Positions 15,311 to 22,145 of a stretch of DNA of 22,145 nt are shown here, one piece after another (the first letter of the stretch is position 1; the number at the start of each line of letters is the position of its first letter). A program made the position numbers and the translations under genes. Source of the DNA: Zygnema cylindricum (taxonomy: Eukaryota > Streptophyta > Zygnematophyceae > Zygnematales > Zygnemataceae); the NCBI GenBank assembly GCA_037447655.1, contig JBBHKE010000897.1, positions 64,001-86,145 on the forward strand. The letters are read 5' to 3'. The notes beneath the pieces are model-generated. The model saw only the letters and a list, made by a program, of their open reading frames with translations. It had not been told where the DNA came from and ran no database searches.

Positions 15311-17999
15311 GTAATATGCGCACGGGACATCTATAATTCCCGGCTGAAATTACGGTGTGCACGAAACAGAAAAGTACGTTGCGAGATCATACCGTACGAT
15401 GCGATCCTAAAAACAGATTTGTATCTGGTCGTGAAATCGCCGATATCATAGAAATCGCATCGCAAACCGACACGTGACGCAGGCGGCAAAAGAAGTTCGC
15501 GTGCGCTATGATGACTTGTGAATGGCAAGATTTTTCGGCACACGAATTAGGGCATGTTTCCATGTGACAAATTAAGGGTTTTTTTATGTCGTTTTCGTCC
15601 AAAACTTAGCCCGCAACGAGAATATTTTCAGCCGTACCAAAAAAATGAAAATACCACAATACAACGTGAGTCTTCTTCCAACTTTAACTGTACTACGGTT
15701 TGTAGTCTTGGGCGTTTCAACCTACTTTATCGTCACTCCTGCTCATCTTCAAACTTCTAACTGAAATCACCTAGCGAAATGATTTTAGTTAAAGTAACAT
15801 GTTATGAGCGAATAGGAACACGTTGTGGTATGCGTTACACACCTGTGAAATCTTTTTTGCAGTAAGCATGGTACCAAAAGGCCAAAACTAAGAAAATTAT
15901 CTATATGCGCTGGGTGGAGAAGAGGTAAGTATCGCATTTCTCTGTCATCAGTCACCACCGAGCTTTGTTTGATAATGGCCGAAGCTTGGGAATGTTGAAG
16001 GGCTATAGACAGACATTAGTGGTAGAAAGTGGACATGAGAGTTAGAGAAGAGTTGTAAACTCCCTTAACTTGGAAAGATTGTCGAGCAAAGTCCCATAAA
16101 AAGTCGTCGAAGTAAGAGTTTAAGGTCTTAATGATCACGAAAGCAAATGGTGTAAAACTATCAGTTGGGTCTCGCTGCGCGTAGTCACGATCATTGCTGG
16201 TCGCTACATCCAATAGCAACACCAATATGCAATGCCCCTCTTGAGGAACATGGGATCATGTTGGGTATGTGAGAAAATAGACTACTTGCTAGTCTATATG
16301 TTGGCCACAAATGTAACAAAGCTTGCCTAAAAAGGGACGGTGCAACAAGCCAAGTCATAAGCGAATCGCAACAAAAAATTGAGGACTAGATAAACAGAAT
16401 GAAGTGAAAATTGGTGAAGCAACAAGCAAAGCTCCAAGCTAAGGCCCTGAAAATGATCGAAGTTGAACCAACGCTTCAACCATAAGGAGCGCCTCAAGTA
16501 GGTCCTTGAATTCAACAACGACTACTTCATTGGCGATGTGTTGTTGCACGCGTGAGTGAATTCCGTTGATGAGGGAAGAGATCGCGAGAAATTCAACTTA
16601 GGCCTCAACTAGTAAAGGCGCTCAAGTGGACAATAAGGTCTATTGGAATTAAAACAAGCCCTCATCGACGTGAGAGACCGCATGAGCTAAAATAATAGTA
16701 TCGTACACTAAAATCGTTGAAGTACTAATAAATGCCACTAAAGCCCAATAACGAAGGTGAGCAGTTGGCGTCAAGGAGGTTATAAGACTAAAATCGAGAC
16801 TCGCGCAAAAGGGTGGTAAAACAACTTGTCTACGAGCGAGTAATCTTTTCGGGCGATCAAAAGTACCATGTCGCACAAGTTTATGAAGAATCCAAAAGAG
16901 GCGACCATCAAATTCAGAAAGGGGGGAAATGAAAGCAAATTTCGTGATAAACTGCGTGCCTAGTACAACAGGCATTGAGCAAAAAAACGAGTTAAGGTAA
17001 AAACGATACTTGTGAATTCAAAATTTTAGGAAGGTCATCGCAACAAGGAATGCCATCCAACAAGGCACTGTTAACAAACTGGTTAACATAATCAATGGCT
17101 CCGATATGGAAACCTAAAACCCTGATTTCTTCTTAAGGCGTGGAAATGTACAATCTTGAAGGGAGAGAGAAATCGTAAAGTAGACAAGTAGGGTTCCGTG
17201 CGACACATTTAGTGACATTGGCAAAATGGTGTGTTGATAAATCTTGATAAACCTTTCACCTATTCTAATCTTAGAATTGATAACCCGCTAAAGCATACTA
17301 TATCAGGTATTGTCATTCAGACAGTTGCAAAATCATGGCCAATTGTGGGTGAATCGCCAATATTGTCGTATGGGATTAAGGCAACTAATCCCGTGATTTC
17401 ACTTGTTATTTTTGTTGTTTTCACCCCTATCGTAGGACACTTCGTTACATTATCGATAAACGAAATCTTTTTGACCCACCGATAGTCTATATATGGGTTT
17501 TGTATTACATACGTGTGAATCCATACTTTGCACCGTTGTCTTGTACTCCAACTACCCTACAAAGTTTAAAAGGACGAGAGGATGCCTCCAATTTAGGATT
17601 TTGCTAGATTGTGAATCCATATTTGTCACCTAAAATGGTCCCATTGGCTTCCAATTACAGATCTTATCTTTATCCTTCACGTTTAAGTGTTTGTAAGCGA
17701 TTATTAGGAGGAAATTAACCCCTTTGAGGGTGATTGTCATCTATTGGCTCGATGGAGCGGTTGCTTCACTGCTCTTGAATCTAAAATTATTGATTGGTAA
17801 AAATTCGGTCCGTGATTAAAACAGTACAGGTGTACATATTTTATCGTATATTTTCGGGATGATTTTTTATCAGCTTATAAGTCCGATATGTTTGTAATTC
17901 TAAGCGATAATTCCCTTGCACATAAATCCAAACGATATATCTATTATTTGTATGCCATTAAAATGTACATATCGGTATCGGTAAAAGACTTTTGTTCAG
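15311..17999. other. Long stretch without a recognisable gene
   Basis: About 2.7 kb of moderately AT-rich sequence. Open frames such as minus 16649-16975 (108 codons), minus 16016-16225 and plus 17231-17485 (84 codons) have no motif I recognise and no neighbouring frame that extends them. A minus-strand CYICGQH at about 16300-16320 recalls a zinc knuckle, but the following residues do not fit. The region around 16000-17200 has more even base composition than its surroundings and may be a very old retroelement, but I cannot show that. Confidence 0.4.
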
Positions 18000-18007
18000 T
18001 ATAGTAC

Positions 18008-18231
18008 TAAACTACATCGCGAATCGTTATTAGCGTCAAGGTTTTTTTCGCCACTTAAAACATATTTTCTCTGTACACACTTGTCGGATTGTGGATCTGA
18101 CGGGTGCGATTGAAAGGTAAATTTCTCAACTTCCGACTAGCGGTCTCAAATTGAAAATCTGACAAGTGTGCACGGAGAAAAGATGTTTTAAGTAGCAAAA
18201 AAAACATTAAAGCTAATAACGATTCAAGGTG
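18008..18231. mobile_element. MITE with long terminal inverted repeats
   Basis: Two arms of about 75 bp pair with each other: the left contains GAATCGTTATTAGCG, CACTTAAAACAT and CACACTTGTC, the right the inverse of GAATCGTTATTAGC, ACTTAAAACAT and GCACACTTGTC. The loop is about 65 bp. TATAGTAC occurs directly at both outer edges (18000-18007 and 18232-18239), which would be an 8-bp target duplication as in hAT elements. A second, truncated copy lies at 21239-21420. Confidence 0.75.
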
Positions 18232-18236
18232 TATAG

Positions 18237-18480
18237 TACACCGCAAATCGTAATTGGCGTTATGTACGCTAATTCCGTCACCCCTAATTTTGACTGTATC
18301 ACCCTAAATAGAGTACATAATTCTAAATTATTATTTACATTATTTAAGGTACTTTTTGAATCAACGTTAACAACTCTAATATAGTGTCGTTTTAAATAAT
18401 GTGGCGTATGGTCGGTGTCTGACCGTGCAAAATTGTACTTTATTAACTAAAAAAGTACAAAAATTATTTAATACTGGTCG
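18237..18480. repeat. CACCGNNAATCG-family small element, degraded
   Basis: It begins TACACCGCAAATCGTAATTG directly beside the MITE at 18008-18231 and shares GTTATGTAC, GACTGTATCACCCTAAATAG and TTTAAATAATGTGG-like phrases with 20817-21017. The right end is not certain. Confidence 0.5.
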
Positions 18481-19096
18481 TTATCATGTAACTACGTTTT
18501 CACAAACTGCGTTGTGCAAACTCATAATGATGTGAAATTGTACGTTTTGTCAAATTATGTACGTGTACCTAAATACAATAAGATATTCAGTGCGGATATT
18601 TATTTCCCAAATTAGAGTTATTGATAAATTAGAGTAATTTTTATTTTTGAAAAGGGTTGATTACCTAAATTAGAGTTGATAATTCTAACTATTTGTTTTT
18701 TCATTTTTTTTTACTCTAATTATATCTTTACTCTAATTACGATCCGCGGTGTACTGTACTGATACACAACACACCAAAAGTCGCAAACGGTTACCCGAAA
18801 CCATAACCGACCGTTACTCGACGGCCCGCGTTCGGATAGGGAACGTATTCAGGTGCCAAATTTTGGGGGGCCGGGCGGATTCGGGCGAGTGATTCACAGA
18901 AAAAAAAAAAATCGGTTATGGTTAAGTAAGCAAAAAACGAAAAAAAATGAAGGTTTTGTATTGTCCATACTATCCAACATTATTGTACTTTGTATTCTTG
19001 GTTTCATAGAAGTATGTGACGTCATGATTAACGTCATAAATCTGACACGGTACTAACACTCTTCATTTCGCGAATCTTATTGGAAGGTAAGGGCCG
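18481..19096. other. Spacer with a GC-richer patch (18770-18895); no gene
   Basis: The first part has repeated ATTAGAGT phrases (18613-18680, TTAGAGTTATTGATAAATTAG). The patch contains CAAACGGTTACCCGAAACC and GACCGTTACTCGACGG, resembling the AAACGG-type subterminal motifs of Ac/hAT elements. A 67-codon frame (18853-19056) reads from this patch into A/T-rich sequence and is not recognised. Confidence 0.4.
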
Positions 19097-19310
19097 CAAA
19101 TCGTACTCTATTGTAAAGTTTTAATTATACACTTTATATTGTGTTTCTACAAATATGTCAAATTATTATGTCAATATCACGCGACAGATCTTAATTATTG
19201 GGTTACTCATACGGCGTACATTATTGCAAAGTGTTAATTATGTATTTTATGTAGTGTTTCCACAAATGTATTAAATGTTTTTGTCAGTTTCACGCGACAT
19301 TATAAAATAG
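19097..19310. repeat. Diverged tandem duplication, period about 113 bp
   Basis: TTGTAAAGTTTTAATTAT at 19111 and TTGCAAAGTGTTAATTAT at 19224 start matching stretches that both reach ACGCGACA. The element lies just upstream of the hAT remnant and could be its 5' subterminal sequence. Confidence 0.78.
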
Positions 19311-19333
19311 TGGAAGTCAAATTATGACATACT

Positions 19334-20052
19334 TTGCATTTGTTTGTGTTTGATCGTCTCTCTATAACCACTGTAAAAAAAAGAAAAACCTCTTACAATG
19401 ACGGTGAAAAACAATGCCCCGCCAACTCCCCAAACTTGCAAAAAATGAAAGAACATTTTATGAAATTTGCACTACGGAAGTGGGGCATTCACGAGTATTA
19501 TATTTTCGTGGCTCTTTTAGATCCCCGACAAAAGCATAGGCTTGAAATAAATGGGGTATCAAAAACCGAAATTGAAAGCTCGAAGGTCAAACTTTGAGAA
19601 CTCGTATACGCCCTCGATGATGACGTTGATTTCGGTAGTCTTGAACGTATGACAAAAAAACGAAAAACATTGCAAAGTATGGACGGTTTCCACGTTTTTT
19701 TTGGTGAGAACGATGACAAAAACAAGGTTTTCATTACCACCGACAAAAAAACGCTCGTCAATGATGAATTGGAACGTTAGTTTTTTTTTAAATTAACCAG
19801 CGACGAAAGGTTGAACTTTAACATACTCGAATGGTGAAAAAAAAATCCAGTCTACGTGCGAAAGATGGAGGATTTCCTATTCTAGCTTATGTCGTTAGAT
19901 CCGTTCTAGCTATTCCGACTTCTAGCTTTATGTCCGAATGCAATTTTCCGGATGCCGCGAACACGATCAAAAAAAAGAGGAGCTCACTAGTGACTTCAAT
20001 TGTTATGATCTGTTGTGTATTAGATCCAACCAAGATTTTTTTAAACGCATAG
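19334..20052 (+). pseudogene. hAT transposase C-terminal remnant
   Basis: The first frame (19334-19597) contains MKEHFMKFALRKWG and YYIFVALLDPRQKHR, the conserved LDPRxK stretch before the C-terminal dimerisation region. Through a TGA (19595-19597) the same frame continues ELVYALDDD…LVNDELER to a TAG (19778-19780), then LNFNILEW, the ELExY…DxLxWW part, and a TGA at 19835. After a shift in the A-run the other frame from 19831 reads FPILAYVVRSVLAIP, TSSFMSECNFPDA, KRSSL, corresponding to the FPxLxxxARDxLAIPxSxxxSExxFS…RSSL hAT dimerisation block. hAT transposases move by cut-and-paste in the nucleus; this copy lacks the N-terminal BED finger and most catalytic domain and carries stops and a frameshift. 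It is the only transposase sequence in the right half. Confidence 0.9.
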
Positions 20053-20816
20053 TTTTTCGTTTTGTTTTGTACTTATTGTTATTTTTTTAGTATTAGTTAT
20101 ATTGTTTTTATTTCTTTTAAAAGTTTGCTGTATTTCATTATTTTTGTAGTGTTTAACTGTTTTTTTTTAAAAACCAGAATGCGTTTTTTTTAAAGCGTAT
20201 TATTTATACCAAATTTAGATTTATAGATTTTTGTTTATTTTTTTAAGTTTGAGGTTGAGAATTTGTATAAATGAGGCAAAAATAAGGCGAAGTTGCTTTG
20301 TTGGATTTGTTTATTTCTATTGATATTACAAAATATTGATTTTTATGTGGCACGTTTAACAATTGATTTGCCATGTGAAAAATAAGATTTTTAAGCATAC
20401 ATAATACAAACATTACCTTTTGCTGGTTCAGCATGAAGATCGCAGTCGAAAGAAAAAACGTCCAAAAAATGTAGCGAAAAATTTAGATTTGGGAGAGAAC
20501 AAACATTAACCTAAGAGTTATATGTAAAATTAGGAAAAAATCTCTTGAGGGAGGTAACTGTCGAGGAAAAAAAAAATCGTCAAAAGAGATTGCAAAAAGA
20601 AAAAATAGTAAAAAGAAAAGGTACATGAAATGGTTTTTTGCAAAGAGAGATGTACCACTACACCGCTCATTGTTATCAGTGTTCATAAGTCGCGACTATT
20701 TATAGCCAAAAATCACAAAATATAGTTAACAACGTTATTTAAAGATGTGGACTACAACCTACCAAGTCTCCTTGCAAAAAATAGTGTTATTAATTATAAT
20801 TATTCATTAACACACT
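20053..20816. other. AT-rich spacer after the hAT remnant
   Basis: T-rich then A-rich low-complexity sequence; open minus frames at 20243-20434 and 20483-20686 are Phe/Leu-rich products of composition. GTGGACTACAACCTACCAAGTCTCC (split in two: GTGGACTACAACC and ACCAAGTCTCC) near 20746 resembles a segment of the small-element family at about 20912-20938. Confidence 0.4.
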
Positions 20817-21017
20817 TCACCGTGAATCGTTTTTAGCCTTATGTACTCCATATTGACACCCAAAATTTTTACATTGATACCTTAAATAGAATAAATTATA
20901 CTATTTAAGGACATGGACCATAATCTGCCACGTCTCCTGGCACTAAATTAGAATGAATGACACTAATTAATACTTGACACTAATAATTTCTATAGACTAA
21001 TAACGATTCACGGTGTA
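20817..21017. mobile_element. CACCGNNAATCG-family MITE, best-preserved copy
   Basis: The left end TTCACCGTGAATCGTTTTTAG and the right end's inverse CTACACCGTGAATCGTTATT make terminal inverted repeats of about 20 bp around a 200-bp element. The body has GACACCCAAAATTTTTACA, CCTTAAATAGAATAAATTA and ACCATAATCTGCCACGTC, found in order in the degraded copies at 18237 and 5815. No clean target duplication is seen. Confidence 0.65.
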
Positions 21018-21238
21018 GTAAATATTTAACGCTAATAACAGCGAGCGCTGTAATTTTGTACTTATTCGGGTACGGGCGGGGTACGGGTAGTCGCAGGAAA
21101 TCAAGTTTCGGTTTTGTTTTCGCAAACGCGTACCGGTTAACGGGTAATAATTTAGGAGCGTGACATAACCCGGTCAGGCGTCGGGTACTCAGATTTTTTT
21201 TTTTTTTTTTGTCGATTTCGGGTATCTAAATTTTGTTT
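21018..21238. other. GC-richer patch with GGGTACGGG motifs
   Basis: TTCGGGTACGGGCGGGGTAC and CGTACCGGTTAACGGGTAA, then CCCGGTCAGGCGTCGGGTAC, followed by an 18-base T run, form a motif-dense block like the patch at 18770-18895. Repeated GGGTAC/ACCGGT words are common in subterminal regions of plant hAT elements; the block may be such a piece. The assignment is only suggestive. Confidence 0.35.
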
Positions 21239-21420
21239 GCCACTCAAAACATCATTTATCCGTACACACATGTCGGCTTTTAGATCTGACGGTTGCGATT
21301 GAAAGCTGAGATTCTCAGCTTTTTATTGGCGATCTCAAATTGAAAATTGGACAAGTCTGTACGGAGAAAAATATGTTTTAAGTGGCGAAAAAATGCTAAC
21401 CCTAATAGCGATACACGGCG
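21239..21420. mobile_element. MITE related to 18008-18231, left end truncated
   Basis: Arms GCCACTCAAAACATCA… CACACATGTC (21239-21275) and the inverse in GACAAGTCTGTACGGAG…TTTTAAGTGGCG (21350-21386) match those of the element at 18008. The loop keeps TTGCGATTGAAAG and GATCTCAAATTGAAAAT. The outer GAATCG part is missing on the left but remains on the right as CTAATAGCGATACACGGCG. It ends just before the promoter region of the gene at 21639. Confidence 0.75.
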
Positions 21421-21428
21421 CACGTGTC
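21421..21428 (+). promoter_or_regulatory. G-box / ABRE-like site
   Basis: CACGTGTC contains the palindromic G-box CACGTG and the ABRE-like ACGTGTC, bound by bZIP or bHLH factors in plants. It is about 210 bp before the ATG at 21639 and sits right at the edge of a MITE, so the element may have brought part of it. Confidence 0.5.
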
Positions 21429-21466
21429 AATACGCCTATCGAAGAGTTGAACAAAGACATCGAAAC

Positions 21467-21474
21467 AAACCCTA
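21467..21474 (+). promoter_or_regulatory. Telo-box AAACCCTA (with complement at 21611-21619)
   Basis: AAACCCTA at 21467 and TTAGGGTTT at 21611-21619 are telo-box motifs, typical of plant promoters and 5' leaders of housekeeping and growth-linked genes. Both precede the ATG at 21639 and mark this as the gene's leader region. Confidence 0.5.
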
Positions 21475-21610
21475 GTATTGAATATCGGAAAAATATTGCC
21501 GATATGAATTAAATCGTTTGAAAAAAGCTTCCAGACTGTTAGACTTTGTGAAAACTTGAAACGTCTTCTTTTTGAAAGCTTGAAACTTTAAAGTTTTGTA
21601 TGTAAGTCAA

Positions 21611-21630
21611 TTAGGGTTTCTTTTTTTCAG
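21611..21630 (+). promoter_or_regulatory. Pyrimidine-rich leader with possible 3' splice site
   Basis: TTAGGGTTTCTTTTTTTCAG ends 8 bases before the ATG and looks like an intron acceptor (T-tract plus CAG). It could close a 5' UTR intron whose donor lies upstream; GTATGT at 21599 is too close to be that donor. Alternatively it is simply an unspliced T-rich leader. Confidence 0.4.
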
Positions 21631-21638
21631 TAGTCGCC

Positions 21639-22145
21639 ATGGCTCCCGCCGCCATTCTTCTTCCCGGGAATCTCTATTTCCCTTTCTCCAATAGTGAGTT
21701 ATCTCCCTCACACTTATCCCGAGGTAGTTCTGTCTCCTCCTCCTCCTCCTCTTTGTTTTCTTCTCTCTCTTCCTCTCTCTCTACCTCTCTCTCTACCTCT
21801 CCCTCCACCTCTCTCTCTACCTCTCTCTCTACCTCTCCCTCCACCTCTCTCTCCTTTGCTATCCGAGTAACTCCTTTTACTCCATTTACTTCTCCCCTTC
21901 TTAAAAAAAAAAACTTTTTTTTCCCACGTGTGTCTAAAGCTTCACCAATTTTTTTATCATCTTTAATTTTTGAATCCTCTAAGTTTTTAGAAACCGGTCA
22001 GAATGAGAATTCTGATAAAACCCTAACTTCCATAAGGGGAATAAGTGAAGGAGAAGGCCTTTTGGAAAAAGATTTGAAAGAAGATCTGGAAAGGGATTTA
22101 AATCAAAACCCTGGCAAAACCCTAATTTCTATGGGAGGAGTAAGT
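21639..22145 (+). CDS. Partial gene: Ser/Thr-rich, transit-peptide-like N-terminus, function unknown
   Basis: From ATG at 21639, in good context (GTCGCCATGGCT), the frame is open for 169 codons to the window edge. Residues 1-30 (MAPAAILLPGNLYF…) are hydrophobic/hydroxylated with one acidic residue; residues about 31-74 are nearly all Ser, Thr, Leu and Pro; a Lys/Phe/Arg stretch follows. This is the composition of a chloroplast or mitochondrial transit peptide, though unusually long and repetitive. From about residue 113 the sequence becomes acidic and polar (FLETGQNENSDK, LLEKDLKEDLERDLN). KTLTSIRGIS (from residue 127) is echoed by KTLISMGGVS (from residue 160), a 33-residue spacing that suggests an internal repeat. 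I do not recognise the family. The last six bases GTAAGT could be a splice donor, but the first repeat has ATAAGT at the equivalent place, so coding through is equally likely. Confidence 0.7.
   Translation, partial: MAPAAILLPGNLYFPFSNSELSPSHLSRGSSVSSSSSSLFSSLSSSLSTSLSTSPSTSLSTSLSTSPSTSLSFAIRVTPFTPFTSPLLKKKNFFFPRVSKASPIFLSSLIFESSKFLETGQNENSDKTLTSIRGISEGEGLLEKDLKEDLERDLNQNPGKTLISMGGVS
21774..21845 (+). repeat. Perfect 36-bp coding tandem duplication (Ser/Thr-rich)
   Basis: 21774-21809 and 21810-21845 are identical and each encodes SLSTSLSTSPST. The surrounding 21731-21853 is a CTCTCT/ACCTCT/TCC microsatellite-like tract. Because the unit is a multiple of three the frame is kept; the tract is likely length-variable between individuals. 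Confidence 0.93.

Noticed and set aside
16290-16330. Retroviral-type zinc knuckle (minus CYICGQH)
   Set aside because: Only C-x2-C-G-Q-H is present; the later His and Cys of C-x2-C-x4-H-x4-C are missing and a stop follows at once.
16649-16975. 108-codon minus-strand frame as a gene
   Set aside because: No motif, no supporting neighbouring frame or splice pattern, and no second copy to show conservation.
22140-22145. Definite splice donor at the window end (GTAAGT)
   Set aside because: The sequence is a consensus donor, but the paralogous repeat 99 bases earlier has ATAAGT in coding frame, so it may be just coding; it cannot be decided without downstream sequence.

Overview
The window looks like AT-rich, repeat-eroded intergenic DNA from a plant-like nuclear genome. 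The evidence is telo-box motifs (AAACCCTA and its complement), a serine/threonine-rich protein start that resembles a plastid or mitochondrial transit peptide at the right edge, plant-style Ty1/copia and hAT remnants, MITE-like elements, and short introns with T-rich acceptors. Only one reading frame looks like an intact host gene, and it runs off the right end. The species cannot be named from the sequence.

Left block (1-5240). Two partial arrays of a 266-bp repeat, in the same orientation, flank about 4.4 kb. That block holds a GC-rich patch, a triplicated 328-bp repeat and, on the minus strand (2444-4838), a decayed multi-exon gene. By eye the gene matches the Crypton-type tyrosine recombinase / Ndc10 domain II + GCR1_C architecture: an R-box region, a GKTN segment, an H-x-x-R-like box, GRW, a Y motif and an FPW-like motif, then an FLQD helix, a coiled coil and a GCR1_C-like DNA-binding end. 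Three GT-AG introns restore the reading order in phase. Several in-frame stops, two or more frameshifts and a 52-bp duplication show that it is dead. This is the most unusual content of the window, because I know this family mainly from fungi, oomycetes and animals.

Middle block (5240-7290). Two copies of a non-autonomous element with termini CATAGTTCAAAAGTAGG lie in opposite orientation. Both have 8-bp target-site-duplication-like flanks, and the larger carries a nested insertion of about 1 kb.

Right-middle block (8296-14843). A Ty1/copia 5' LTR is followed by broken gag (UBN2-like core, CCHC knuckle) and a broken aspartic protease (DSGAS). The element is cut off before integrase. Next comes a family of PIF/Harbinger(Tourist)-like elements with TTA-flanked termini, one of which is split by a solo copia LTR (13400-14467).

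Right block (14844-21420). There is about 3 kb without a recognisable gene. It is followed by a cluster of small inverted-repeat elements sharing a CACCGNNAATCG terminal motif, around a broken hAT transposase C-terminus (19334-20052).

Right edge (21421-22145). A G-box, telo-boxes and a pyrimidine-rich leader precede the ATG at 21639. The frame stays open to the window end (169 codons). It starts with a low-complexity Ser/Thr segment and then shows a 33-residue spaced internal repeat. No function can be assigned.
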